From positions 77,781,183 to 77,845,182 of the forward strand of contig NC_090321.1 of assembly GCF_040869045.1 (NCBI RefSeq): a stretch of 64,000 bases of DNA, in the 5' to 3' direction. The notes under the pieces were generated by a model that was given only the letters and a program-made list of their open reading frames with translations, did not search any database and had not been told where the DNA came from. This DNA comes from Eurosta solidaginis (taxonomy: Eukaryota > Arthropoda > Insecta > Diptera > Tephritidae). Numbering within the stretch: the first letter of the stretch is position 1; each line of letters starts with the position of its first letter. Made by a program: the position numbers and the translations under genes. Shown here piece by piece: positions 45,960 to 58,344 of the stretch.

Positions 45960-48308
45960 CCCTTAATTAGTCGCATGAAGAAAATCACACAAATAGTCGC
46001 GCGGGGTCTCTGGTGACCCCAAACAAAACTTAGAAAAATAATTATAAAAACTAAATAAAACGATTTAGAATTTTCATAAATATAAACATACTTTATTATT
46101 AAGTATTTCAAAAAACTAAAAGGTAACTTTCACTTTTAACTTAAATTAAAAAATAATTAATTTCAAATTCATCTTAAAACATTTCATATTTGCCATAACA
46201 GAGTTAAAAAAATATAAAAAGTTAATCTGAGCTATCAGTCACGTCTTGCTTAATGCACTCTGTGCATAATGGCTTAGAGCATCTTTGGCAAATAAATTTG
46301 CCACAATTGTGGCATTTAGATGCCACTTTCTTGTCATCCTTTCTGGGGCATGATGAACAGCGTCCGCGTTTAGCTGTTGATTGTTGCGGCGGCTCGTGCA
46401 CATTATGTACTTCAGAAAGACGTTTTTTTATTGACCTGGGAATAGCAGATTGGCGAACTCGTCTTTTCTGGTGGTCCTCGACAAGTGTTGTAGCTAATTT
46501 TTTCAAAAAAATGCGCCTTATGTGTGTGTTGCTCTTATCAGTATTTGCTTTATGTATAACAAATGCATTAATGCCAGATATGTTTATCAGATGAAAAAAT
46601 ACAGCCATCGGCCACCTTCTCGTTCTCCTCCCAACGTTGTAAGTGGCACAAAGTTGGTCATTACAATCAACACCACCTTTGGTACCATTATAATATGTAA
46701 CTATTTCTGGTTTCTGAGCGCTGGCTGTTGCTTCATCAATGGCATTATCATTATGCATTGTTGAAAGGAGAACTACGGCTTTCTTTGGCTTAGGAACATA
46801 AGATACCATCGTAATTTGATTATGAAATCCAAATAGTGAGCTAAATTGTTCCCTGTTTTTGCTTGGTAGGAATTCACAAGGGATATCAGGCTTTCGTTTA
46901 TTCAATGTACCAACAAGGGTCAATTTATATTCTGGAGTTAGCAACTCCTTAGCCAGTTTAACGCTAGTATACCAATTGTCAGTCGTTATATTGCGACCAC
47001 TGCCTTTCACTGGCTGAACTAGGCGTTTCACTATCTCATCTGGAGAATTATACACCTGATACTCTCCATCTGGCTGCTTACCCGAGTATACTTCAAACTT
47101 GTACAAATAATATGTTTTCAAATCAACCATGGCTTGCACTTTTATGCCATACTTATTAGGTTTATTAGGCATGTAAACTTTACCTTTAAAACGACCTCGA
47201 AAACCAATCAATTGCTCATCTATAGTCAAATTCTCACTGGCGGAATAAGCTGCTAAAAACTTGTTTTCTAAAATTGTACACAGATTTCTTATAGCTGCTA
47301 AATTGTCAATTTTTTGTCTTTCTTCTCGATCTGAGGTATTATCAAAGCGCAAACAGCGTAATAAAAACAAAAAACGTCATGAGACATCGTAAGCCAAAAC
47401 ATTTCTATGCCAGATCTATCTTGTGCCCACAAATCTAAAAAATTCAAGTGAGAAGCTCTTAGGACTCCAGCCATAATCAATAAACCCAAAAATGCGTTTA
47501 TTTCCAAAGTATCAGTTGGAAGCGCATCACGATCTCGTTTGAACTTTTCATTTCGAGATATATAAATTAGTGTTTACGACCAGAAGTTCAATAACTTCAT
47601 TGTCAAAAAAGAGTCGGAAGCATTCTAGGGGAGATTTGGCATTTTTTGCATCCTGTTTAACTCCCGGTAAATGAAGAATTATGTTGTGGGCTCGCGTCCT
47701 AACTGCACTTGATGGCGGTGTTTTATACCATTTCACTTTTGATGCATTTTTTGGATTATGCCTGGATAAATAATAGTTACCAAAAGATAATTCAGTATTT
47801 TCGCTGTCTTCGGTGTCTGAAATTTCGCTTTCCGAATCATGAGAACTTTCTTCAATAGCGAAATTTGCAAACTCGCTTTCGGACGAAGAACCACCAACAT
47901 CTTCCTCAATATCCGACAACTCATCCAGCCATTGCAGTATTTGCCTTTCTTTATCCATTTCAAAATAGCAAATTTAAAGAAAATCGGGGAAAATCTATCG
48001 AAATAATAACGAAAATAGAATACGCATTCTAACAAAACATAGCTACAGACAAAAACAAATATATTTACTAAGAAAAACCCGAAACACAACAACTCACCTC
48101 CGAACGAAAATTTTACGTAACTAGTCGCGTGGGGTCAGAGCATAAAACAGTAGCGACAGGTGTACACGCGTCGATGTTTTGATCTATACTAATTTGTACT
48201 CACAACAAAGAGTTAGAAAGCTAGAAAGAGAGCGAGCGCTCTGCAAGCATTACATCACATTGTTTTTTTAATTTGAAATGTTCTTGACCCCACGCGACTA
48301 ATTAAGGG
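45960..48308 (-). mobile_element. piggyBac-superfamily DNA transposon, nearly complete
   Basis: A 2349-bp element bounded by TTAA on both sides (45956-45959 and 48309-48312). It has perfect 15-bp terminal inverted repeats CCCTTAATTAGTCGC. Subterminal motifs AGTCGCGCGGGGTC (about 45993) and AGTCGCGTGGGGTC (about 48123 and inverted at the right end) repeat near the ends. A minus-strand transposase spans most of the interior. TTAA duplication is diagnostic of piggyBac. It is inserted in a decayed LINE. Confidence 0.93.
46222..47958 (-). pseudogene. piggyBac transposase with two small frameshifts
   Basis: An acidic, Ser/Glu-rich N-terminus (MDKERQILQWLDELSDIEED..) leads into the DDE_Tnp_1_7 core. 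The catalytic acidic residues are in LTIDEQ, TTDNWYTS and GGVDCNDQ. The C-terminus is a Cys/His cluster (CSSCPRK..CHNCGKFICQRCSKP..C). A 2-nt loss in a TA run at about 47558 and a 1-nt loss in a T-run at about 47372 break the frame into three parts of 136, 69 and 382 codons. The nominal length of about 580 residues is normal for the family. Core residues are intact, so the decay is recent. Confidence 0.88.
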
Positions 48309-48870
48309 TTAATTTTACTTGGTTTTGAGATTTCGTTTCTAAATTGAACCGACGCCTGCCGACCGACCATTCAGACAATTTACGGTCCATCTCTTTAGAA
48401 AACGGGGAAGGTGTGAGCCTTCTATGTCTTGGAGTAGCGTACCGTAGTTGACTGTGCCAAAAGCTTTTGACAGGACAAGTGCCACGAGCAGGGTCCTATG
48501 TTGGGGCTTTTCTTGATTTAGTCCGTAATTAATGTTAGTGTTTATGACGTTTAGCGCGGTGATGTTGCTGTGCATTTTGCGGCAGCCATGACGGAAGCAA
48601 AACGGTTTCAAATGTCAACGCTACCGTCTGGATTTATTGATTTGGAGTGCTTGGCCTTGTGGATGGCTTCTACAACCTCTGTGGGGGTAATGGTAATGGG
48701 TGGCAAGTCGTGTTTGTGTTTATGTGCATGTCTGTTTGCACGACGTCTGGTTTTGTGTACAGAAGAATGCATTAGAAATTGTCGTGAAATATTCAATTAT
48801 TTTCCACCAATTTGTCCCTCAGGGCAACTCTGTTTTTGATTCTTTACCAGTCTTAGATTGGCGGCATTTG

Positions 48871-51098
48871 TACAGCATGTGTACAGCCTGATAAAAAAAT
48901 TGTCCTAAGTCAATTTTATCATCTACAGACAGGTTGCTTGTAATTCTTTCTAACGCGACATGTCTTATTATTGCAAATTTATATAGCGCTTCACATATAT
49001 TTTTATAGGTTCTCTTTGTGACTTTTTCTTCAAATTTTGTTTGTTTGTTATTCTAGACGATTTTGTTTCATTTTTATTTATTCATAGACATTTTTTTTTC
49101 AAAGATATTATAATTTTAATATAGGGGAAAGTCATCCTGATCATCATAGCTATTTCCTCTTTCCTTAATTTAAAATTTTTTTTTTATATACAATTTTTCA
49201 TTTAATTTAGTCTTATTTAAAAAAAAAAAATTCCTAAGCAAAAACTTTCGTTTTTGCTAATGGTTTAGCGTCCGTAACGGCCACTCAATTTCAATACTTA
49301 AATACTTATGTTATTCTGCTTTCCGCCAATCATGTCCAAATTTTGGTGCCATCATGTCCAAATTTCAGTGCAATCATGTCCAAGTATCAATGCCAAATTG
49401 TATGCCACTTCTTCTTATGCTTGCTGGTCATCAATGCCAATATTTAGTGTTCTGTTTTTACCATGAACTATTACCAAATCCTTTCCATTGTATTCATAAT
49501 ACGAAAAGGCAAGTGGTGCCTTGTTAAAATTCCAATCTCTGTTTGTTGTCCTTTATCCGGTTTTTAATAAACTTTTTTAAAAAAAATGGTCAGGCTCTCT
49601 GGGCAGTCAGATCTTTTTTAGCAGTTGTGCCAATTTTGATATGTACTGGCAGGATCGCCATGAACTATTACCATATGAATTGAAATTAAACGCTAAGGTT
49701 GAGCGTCCGAATATGATTGTCTTTATTACTGAAATACTTTCTCTTTTATAGTAAACGGTCTTACAATACTATTACAAATATTATATACATACTGACACTA
49801 GAAATAACTACATTCTATTTCATATGTGCCAAGTCAGCATATATTTCTTATGACGTCACATTGACAAACAGACACTGGCGATCGGGCATTCTGACCGGCA
49901 CGTGTGCTTGTCAGTGTGACTCATTGAGCAAGGGTTTACAAACAAATGCAAATGGATATGCTTGTTGTTGTCGGCATTCATATGACGTTGAACTCCCGCT
50001 GTGTTGGGGTGAACATAATTTATGTGGGTCAACATTGTAATATGAGTGCAATGTGACAGTGTGTGGTCGGTATTTAAATATGCATAAGAATGCATTCGCA
50101 TAGGAGGTCCTGATGCACATGCTAAAATGCATTGGCATAAAAAGGGGTAATGCATAATGCTACAGTTGGCAAAAGGTCCTTCATTTAGTTTAGTAAGGCG
50201 CAAAATACTTCCTTACTTAATGGAAAATAACTTACAAATCTGCAAAATAATTTCATTAGAAGCTCATGAATTGTCATTTAAATGTTTTCTTACTTGGTGC
50301 TTAGTAGTTCCAAGGGATTGGAGTAATCACGTAAATTTTTCCGTATTCGCAACACGTCAATTTTGTCGCCAACGTTTTCGTCGTTATAAAATAAATCTAA
50401 GCTTTTAACAGAGAGGACAGAGAAATAAACTTTACAACGCGTGGATTATTGCGCAGAGAAATTTTCTGTACTTTATTTAATGTAATAAATGGTCGTGGGT
50501 AGTTACAATAATTGCGGTTACAGATCAGATGGTATAATCGTACAGTATGGTAACTAATCTAGGTAGTAAGAACCTAGAATAATAACTGCATATGTAAAAT
50601 TGTACACTGGGTTAATAAATAAAACATATGGTAAAAACATTCATAGCATGGACAACTGTACACAACTAATTGTATCCCTAACGACCGACTTTGCGTCTAA
50701 CTATTTACACCCGTACATGCTGGCAATAGGCATTGTACATAACCACCTGTATTCACTAATGACCGACTTTTCATCGTTCAATTAGATGAAACAGCGATCA
50801 TGTATGTACCAATGTACATACATACATATATGTATACTAGTGCCAAATCAACGACCGGCTTTCCGCCGTTCACTTGCTTTCGGCAACCAAATATTTGCTA
50901 ATTAGTTTACTTACCCCTTGATTTAACACCTTCGACAGTTGAACACAATTGAAGGAGAAAACTCAAGGGATCGCGCTTTTATAGATAGTAGCTCGAAAAG
51001 AGCTTTCGTCATAGCGCTATCTCTCATCAACTTAACGTTACTTCACTTATATTGAGTGGAATGCAATTAAAATTGAGTCTAAAACAGTAACTTACAAT
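48871..51098. other. Spacer with short tandem repeats, no supported gene
   Basis: At about 49329-49390 an ATCATGTCCAA motif occurs three times at a spacing of 23-26 bp (ATCATGTCCAAATTT..TG). A frame at 50157-50408 (83 codons) has no recognised domain. The 50420-51060 part has an AATAAA and a TTTTATAGATAG stretch that could belong to an LTR, but no second copy was seen. Confidence 0.35.
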
Positions 51099-51806
51099 CA
51101 GTGTACGGACTTTTAAAAAGAGAATGTTGGTAGACGAAAAATTAAAATAGTGGTAGAAGTTGGTAGATTTTTTTTCCAAGAAAAAAATACCTACAGTTTA
51201 TATTTGTACAAAACAATTCATATTTTATTGTAAAAAAAATGAAGCACATGTCACGGAAATAACACTTTTAAAAAAAGCATGCAAACAATACAAAAAATAC
51301 ATTTAAATTTGTATATACATAGCTTATGCCTATGTGATACTTGCTTGCTGTATTTCCAGCTTGAAATACCGACGAAAATTTACCGAAACGTCTAATTACA
51401 ACAACATTTTTCCAATGTACCAAGAATACTGCCACAAAATAACCGACTTTGGTATTTACTTAAACCTCTTTTTATTTTCGTTTAAAATAATTCACAAAAA
51501 ACTGATGAAAATAGCGCAGGGAAATATTTGCGTGCTCATTTACCATATTTACTTTATAAACAAATTTATTTCCTGTTTGAATTCGTACACAAACTTTTCA
51601 TAAGAAAAACCGAAATAAATGTAATCTTCGTTTGAAATAGCAATGGCAAAATTATTATATACCTAATGATCGCAGTATTTGTTTTCAATGCGAATATGTA
51701 TATTGAATTGGTAGATTTTTTAGCTTTGGTGGTAGAAGTGGTAGAAAATGAAAATGGGCTAAAAAGTTGGTGGATCTACCAATAAAGTGGTAAAGTCCGT
51801 GCACTG
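51099..51806. mobile_element. Non-autonomous hAT element
   Basis: A 708-bp element with ends CAGTGTACGGACTTT and the complement AAAGTCCGTGCACTG, matching the hAT CAG-N-G terminal rule. An exact 8-bp duplication CTTACAAT flanks it (51091-51098 and 51807-51814). GGTAGA-type motifs recur near both ends (about 51133-51168 and 51708-51775) as subterminal repeats. There is no transposase frame. Confidence 0.85.
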
Positions 51807-52045
51807 CTTACAATAAATGATATGAATTGAGTGAAACATAAATACAATGGAATATATCACCAAACATGCAAATGTGGTCATAGATTATATATGAACCTGT
51901 GAGAAATATATACATATGAGCTAAGTGTAAAACATGCCTAACTAAACATGCGCGTTTATACATAAATGATTATATTTTATCTATATAACAATGTTTCACG
52001 TTACAAGCTAATCACCCTTATTGTCATTGTCGTCGTCGTCACTAA

Positions 52046-52240
52046 ACCTCGTCTGTTAGTGAAACAGGATTCGCCGCGGATAGGTGAGGTTGACAATTGG
52101 GTTTGGAGAAGCTATATATTGCGGTGGCAACCTGAAAGGTTGCGCTACACAGCCCCTTGAATCTGGTATTTTAGTCGCCTCTTACGACAGGCATACCTAC
52201 CGCGGGTATATTCTGATCCCCTAACCCGCTGGAGTGCGCC
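52046..52240 (-). mobile_element. SINE-like element S, copy 3, 5' part only
   Basis: The reverse complement matches the first about 190 bp of S1 and S2 (AGCGGGTTAGGGGATCAGAA..CCTGTTTCACTAACAGACG). The 3' half and (CAA)n tail are missing. That is unusual for LINE-mobilised elements, which lose 5' ends, so a later deletion is likely. Confidence 0.75.
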
Positions 52241-52357
52241 ATTTTCGTCTAAGCTGTTTTTACTGACGACAGAAGGAAAATTTGTAAGTAAAACATTTCT
52301 TTTTTAATTAATTAAATATACAAGCATGTAATATGCATTGTTTTTTAGATATTCAAA

Positions 52358-52825
52358 ATGAAAATAACGAGTGCGCAACAATTCGAGGTTCTTATAGCTG
52401 AGCTAGAAAAAAATCCTTGCCTAACAAAAGGCTTCCAAAGAGGTATGGCACCAGCAAATTTTTAACAACAGTGGGAAGCGATCAGCATAAAATTAATTTC
52501 TTTGTGACCACCTTTAAGAGACAGCGACGGTTGGCAAAAAGTATTTAAGGTATTTCAATTAATAGAGCATAGTTTTTAATGAAAATATACTCTGCAGTTA
52601 TGGCGAGATTTAAAATTTAAAGTGAAGAAAAAACTTATGAAAAATAGGAAAGAAAGCAATGCAACAGGTGGTGGAATGAATAAACAATTTACGCTAAGTC
52701 CGTTGGAAGAGGCAGTGGCCAACTTGCTGCAATTCGACAAGCAGCTGAGCCCAGAAGGGATTGTACAAGGTGTGCAGCTGCCGGTTGAGCAAACTATAGA
52801 AATTTACGTAATCCATAAAAATTAA
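52358..52825 (+). pseudogene. PIF/Harbinger-associated Myb/SANT-like protein, decayed
   Basis: Translation gives ITSAQQFEVLIAELEKNPCL, TKGFQRGMAP, QWEAISIKL and GWQKV, then after a probable 48-nt intron (52550-52597, GT..CTGCAG) WRDLKFKVKKKLMKNRK and LSPLEEAVANLLQFDK. This is the pattern of the Myb/SANT-like (zeste-type) DNA-binding partner encoded by PIF/Harbinger transposons. Two in-frame stops (TAA about 52468, TGA about 52505) interrupt it. It converges on the transposase remnant at 53019-53600. Confidence 0.65.
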
Positions 52826-53018
52826 AAGAGCAAATTCTAAACTTAAGAATTTTTTCCGTTAGTTTGAAGTACGTAGTTATTTTAATGTAAGTACCTGAAT
52901 TACTTTTTATTTCTAAAGAACTGAATTATTTTTGTTTTGTGATGTTAGTTATTAAGACGACTGAATTTAATGCATATATGTACACAATAAAAAATTAACT
53001 GAAATTTTCATTCTGAAA

Positions 53019-53600
53019 CTATACAAAGCTGGTTTTGATTTGCTCTCTAATTTGTGATGCTTCCATATTCACGATATTTTCTACATCATCAATATTTTCA
53101 CTATTCTCTAAGTTCTGCTCTTGACTGTGTACATCCTCGTTTGCAGAGCGAGAACTAAAATCAATGCATATGTTGTGAAGTGCTGCACATACATTAGCAA
53201 TTTGTGTGGCTTTAGATGGCGTATAGTGAAGTTGACGTGCAGCTAGCAAACAGCGAAAACGGTTTTTAGTACGCCAATAGTAGGTTCAATTATGTTTCTA
53301 GCTTTGGCGTGCTTGGTATTGTAAATAGCCTCGGGACTTCCTTCTGTTGTGCTTCGATGCGGTGTCATAAAAAATTGTTCTAAAAATATAAAAAAGTATA
53401 TATAACTTTTACATGATTTAAATTGGGTGTAGTTGGTTTTTACCTAAAAGCCAGAAGTTACGGTCTTCAGCATCGTATCGTTCTCGCTGAATTCTTCTAG
53501 CATGGCTAATGTTCCATATGAGGGAATTATGGCCCGAACCTGCATGCCTAGCATACATATACCTTATTCGCAACTTATGATCACAAATCTGTTAAATTGT
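53019..53600 (-). pseudogene. PIF/Harbinger transposase remnant (DDE_Tnp_4 type)
   Basis: On the minus strand, pieces read ICDHKLRIRYMYARHAGSGH, NSLIWNISHARRIQ and NFWLL, then [33 protein letters not shown] and, after a 1-nt loss in an A-run at about 53262, [20 protein letters not shown] with NVCAALHNICIDF. The conserved GDSGYP-type segment between NFWLL and MTPHR is missing or replaced by an intron-like stretch (about 53370-53440). The order and residues fit Harbinger transposases. The N-terminal half was not found. Confidence 0.65.
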
Positions 53601-55521
53601 TTGATAAAAAAATTATTATTTAGTCGATTAAAAGTTTATCTGTTCATAAATATTCCAGCTGAAACATTAATACATTCTAAAACCCCCGAAAGTTGTTATA
53701 CATACTTGTTGTCTGGCAAACGAAATACATCGGAGTTATTCCTTATTTTTTTTCTATTTAGTCTAAGCTCCTCTAGACTAGAGCTCGCACTACTGTCATA
53801 AGGAAACATTTTTGTAAAATCTTGAAAAAAATATTTAAACGAAGCTCAAATGGCGAAAAAAGATTCAGAAATAGTAAGAAAAATCGAACAGCTGATCCAG
53901 AAATGGCAGAGATTGTATATTTTCCTTTCGTTTTATCGATAAACTGTCGGCGTCGTCTCAACAAGCTTAGCCAATACCGATTTGGTGTCGAAGTGACGAC
54001 GACGTCGATACGATGTGACGTCGAGTGAAAAACGACGACGATGTCGACGACGACAATGACAATAAGGGTGAATATTAATTTTGCTATTAATAAAAAAATT
54101 AGAGCATTTGCGAAGCTTAAATTTCCGCCACAAATTGATGAGCTGTTCATTTATCTGTCAAATCATCACTTTTCTAGGTTAGCACCATCAATTCAACTTC
54201 AGCTGAAATAAATTGTAATTTGTAATACCAAACAGGAGTTGAGTTGTCTTAAAGTTGAGTGGTTTTAATAACAATCCAACTAAGTTGAGTTGTAAACCGT
54301 AATAGGGACAAACGTCGAATTTAAAGCTTGTTTTGTCAATAGCATTGAGAAATTGTTTCCCCATAATGGTGGAGGAAATATTATTTTAGAAACAAATGAT
54401 GGATAAAGTTGTTTGCGATTTAAGGCTGTATTATCGCACAATTATTTTTGTGATTGCCTTGATTTGTTCTTTAACATTTACGCATAGCCAATTTAAAATT
54501 CAGTGTCTCTACTATTGGTTTCTACCTACCACATTTACCCGGTGGGGCGCCTACATAGTTGGTGAGTTGAAATCAGTCAATTCTTATAATGAAGCGTTTA
54601 TTGATTTTAGAATGAGATTTAGTGAAATTTTTGTTCCGTTTACTTTTCATTCATGAGTAAATTTAGATAACCTATTGTGTTGGTAAATTCGCTTTTTTAT
54701 AAGGCATAGGCTGTAATCAGCCAGTGTTATCTCTGCCAGTTATGAACTTAGGCTGAATAGTCAGCCAGCAGTATCAAAGGCAGGATCGCCATATAAAATG
54801 TGCGCTATCAGCAACAATTAGTAAATGCGCCGCTTTGTGTTGTTTAAAATTTAGACTAATTACAGGGTAGCACATTGAGTGGTTTACCCGTTTGACATTG
54901 AAATTGTTGGCTGTTTACACTACATTAGTAGTAAACATTTTTAGGTGAGTAGAAGATTCCATTAAATTGGCTGTCTCAGAGTTTGCAAAAAGTGGGCAGC
55001 CTAACTTTCTTCGTCTGGAAGTTTTTATAATGAAATTTGTGGGGTTCTGTTTTTGCTGTTTTCTTGTTTTAGGTGAATAGTCACTTCGAATAAAACTCGC
55101 TTTCTCAGAAGTTGTTTAAATAACGCTCAACAAAATTACAATACATTTTCTGTTTGGATCGGGCATTTTGGAACAAATTTTGAGATTGAACGTTCTCAAC
55201 CGATGTTTGAGATAGTTCTGTCTTAAGTGATGTATTTCTGCTATCAGTGGGCCAAAATTGCCGTGTTCGCTTGGAATTTCATCCTCGGTGAGGTGCTTCA
55301 TCATATCGCACACTATTTACAAAAGAGTTATAACTAAACATTTTTCATAATCGGTTTTTTTCCATAAACCAATTCACAGTAGACATCTATAACTGCCCCT
55401 TAAATTTAGTTGCCATTATTTTCGTCTTCAACTGGAAAATTACCGTTATGGCAGTTTTGGTGTTGATTGCATTGCTTGCGCTGTATCAACTAATGAGTAC
55501 TATTTTTAGTTGTGTCAATGT
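53601..55521. other. Spacer, no supported gene
   Basis: A CG-rich run of GACGACG-type triplets at 53990-54055 is the only compositional feature. The 86-codon frame at 54396-54656 starts with a hydrophobic stretch but matches nothing I recognise. Confidence 0.3.
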
Positions 55522-55935
55522 GCTTAAGAACAAGTGAAGTTTTTTTACGCATAACTAAAGCGTATTATTTTAAATTTTGACTATCTTGTTGCAAAAAAGT
55601 TTTAACTTTGTTGTGTATTAATTAAAATTGTGTCTTTTTATACGTAAAGAGTAGGTAAATTTGCTTGTATTATTTTGAAATGTGCCTTTTTTGATGAAAT
55701 AATTGTGAATGTACGAAAAGGAAGTTTTCTTAGAAATAGTCATAATTCAAAATTGCTATATATTTTGTCCGTAAACAAATAATTACAACAAAATTTCGTC
55801 AATTCATTTTATAATGAAGGTCTCCTTCTTTGTAAAACATTACAGACGTTTTCACATAAACCGCTTTTCTTCTCTCCTGAACATTTACATTTTTCAAGTT
55901 GTGACTCTTTTTTAGTTAAAGTGCGATATGTTGAC
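55522..55935 (+). repeat. Dispersed repeat G, copy 2
   Basis: Collinear with 13791-14175 and in the same orientation. This copy has about 30 extra bases near 55690 and lacks a short stretch near 55837. It is non-coding. Confidence 0.65.
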
Positions 55936-58344
55936 GATTTTATAAAGTCGTTGTAGATATTTATATTCATTAATAAGAGTAAGGTGGAGGTAGGTAACTG
56001 TGCAACTATATGCACTTAGTTTTGATAGGCAGATTGCGTTCCTTGAAAATTCCAAAAAATATTTTACAAAATGCAGTAGCACAGCGCAATCTGGTTCGCT
56101 TGAATTAACTAAAGCAGTTTTGATCTACGCACACGGCACGCTTTGAAAAATAGCAAGTTTAAACCTGCGTCTTTATCTTTATTAATTACATTATTTACAT
56201 ATTTTTGTTTTAAACTATAGATTTGGTTCACTCAAGTATGATTCAACAAAAATCTCCAAAAGTGCGTTTTTGTGACAATAAGTTGGTTGACTTATGACTT
56301 TTTTTCTGCTGCATGCGATCGCAGTTGTGATGCTGTCTTATGATAGTTTTAAATTATTATATAATGCTAATTGTTTGTTAAAGCAAATTGATCCTATTAG
56401 TTCCACTATGTATAAATCGCACAACTGCTGTTACAATGAACTAGATTACTTAGAACCTGTATACAATGGAAGGTGATAATTTTATTTTGAAACCAGAAAA
56501 ACTTAGAACCCGAATACAACGGAAGGCGAAAATTTAAGTCTTAATACTAAACCAGGAAAAATAAGGACCTGTTTACAACGGGGAGCGAAAATAAACTAAA
56601 TAGTGTGGGTGTTTAACCCTTACTAAACCTCATAAAGGTAACTGTTCTAATATTTTTTGTGGTAATTATACCCCTTACACCGTGTGCCGCACACACCCAC
56701 TCGCAATTAAAACTCTGAGTGTATGTCTTTATGTTTAGTTTATTTAAGTTTTTTATAATTTTCGTTTCGGTCTTTTATAAAACTAAAACTCACTTTAACG
56801 CGAAACGCGTTCAGCATCAACGCGCACTCGCTGTGCTCATCAATCCTTGTTGCTATGCACCTGTTGCATAGCGATCAAATTTCATGATGGAGTCGAATAA
56901 CGGGAGATTCAGCCAATCGGAATTCTACACGTCATTTGACTCCTTCATTTGTAGTGATGCCAAGTGCATCACTAGTTGATGCATGGTTGCATCTTTCATT
57001 TTTAATTGTGAAGGGAGTTGCCAGATATTACGAAACGTAATGGAAAACGTTAACTGGCTGACTCTATACTGTTGGTGTTTTAGATGTACGAACTCTGGGA
57101 CTCGTGCACTTAAGGTTGCAGTAATCTTGATTGCTCAATATTTTATTAAGAATATTTTTTTTATGAAACAACAGTCTTTTTATCTTTAGACTTAGCATTA
57201 CACATGGTCTGCTGTTTTACTAAATATATGCTACCTGTATAAGATATGACAATTATTGTAGAGACATCAAAATTCGGCTCGAAGGACCATTAGTTAATTC
57301 TCTCAACATATACACTGTAAACGAATTACCTGGTATGATAATCACAAATATCAATGTGTGGACGCGACGATCGCAAACCGTGCTTGTGCTCCGATGCCTC
57401 CTGGTCAGTAATGCGTTACGTTTGCTCATAACTGCTCCAGTAGATGCTTTAGGGTCGGATGAAGTACGTATCAGCAGTGTATTTCGTTTCAAAATATTGA
57501 GGTTGTACCCGACTCTGCATAAATCAAGAATAGCACTTGTAGCAAGTAAATGTTGTAAGTTACTCCCAGGTTTCGCAAAATTCTGTAGGGCAAAATGTAC
57601 GACTGAATTGCTTCCAACAATATAAAAACCACTTTTGTGTAACCAGAAGTATGATGTATTTTCCAACACTTGTTAGGTAGCAAGAAATATGTATTTTAGA
57701 ATATTTTTATGTAGCACGAAATACGATTTACAAAACGCGGAGAAAATTCTCGATATATTTGCGCTTTATCAAAACAAATTGTATAGATTTATTAATTTAC
57801 TCGACTCTTAGCGATTATTATTGTAAATAATAGATAAGCTGGGTACCGCACAGAAAAAAGAACTTGGTGATTTTTGTTTTACAGGAAAAACTTTGCTGAA
57901 TTTGCAAAAAAAAAAAGACAATAACGCAAGTTTACAAAACTTTGTTAATCAGAAAGCAAAAGATGTTGATTTTCAAAATGAAAAATTAGCAATGACCAAA
58001 CGGTGGTGGTTTTTTGACAGCTGGCGATCATGCGGGATCGCTACCCTTTGATTGCGGCGAATTCAGTTTGGGGGATTTGCGCGGTGGAGGCTGCCACAAG
58101 TCCATAAGTATTCCTTATGGAGAATTTAAAACTAAGTGTAATTCATGAGTTGCAATTGAAGCACAAAATGGGGATATGAAAGAAAATAATAAAAAACCTG
58201 TAACGGTAACCATTCCCCTAACAGTCGCGCTAAATCATGACAATAACACTATTAAAGATGATAGCTCTAGCACCTTTCAAAATTTGCAGGATACACGATT
58301 TGGTGAACCTACGATGATCGTACCAAAAGAAGATATGACACAAA
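55936..58344. other. Spacer, no supported gene
   Basis: Besides the repeat block at 56394-56560, only short overlapping frames occur (57253-57683 both strands, 58176-58424). Nothing could be assigned. Confidence 0.3.
56394..56560 (+). repeat. Repeat family I, copy 1, with internal tandem units
   Basis: TTAGTTCCACTATGT..AATCGCACAA..TGCTGTTAC is followed by three degenerate copies of a roughly 55-bp unit (ACCTG-TACAATGGAAGGTGA.., ACCCGAATACAACGGAAGGC, ACCTGTTTACAACGGGGAGC). A related block lies at 60582-60700 in the same orientation. It is non-coding. Confidence 0.55.

Larger units (their letters stand above)
45880..48870 (-). pseudogene. Decayed LINE B-type RT fragment, split by piggyBac
   Basis: Minus-strand pieces at 48870-48313 and 45955-45880 read in LINE order: RRRANRHAHKHKHD, ITITPTEVVEAIHKAKHSKS, a deletion, then HSNITALNVINTNINYGLN, ALVLSKAFGTVNYGTLLQD, FLKRWTVNCL, QFRNEISKPSKI and, across the transposon, KQGVPQRGVLIP. 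The reading frame resumes exactly when the transposon and one TTAA are removed. It is older and more diverged than the intact LINE B at 27893-31953. Confidence 0.8.

Noticed and set aside
50157..50408. 83-codon ORF as a gene
   Set aside because: No domain, no conserved motif and no splice or transcript signal. Probably chance or an unrecognised retroelement scrap.
54396..54656. Secreted small protein (86 codons with hydrophobic start)
   Set aside because: A hydrophobic stretch is common in AT-rich chance frames, and nothing else supports it.
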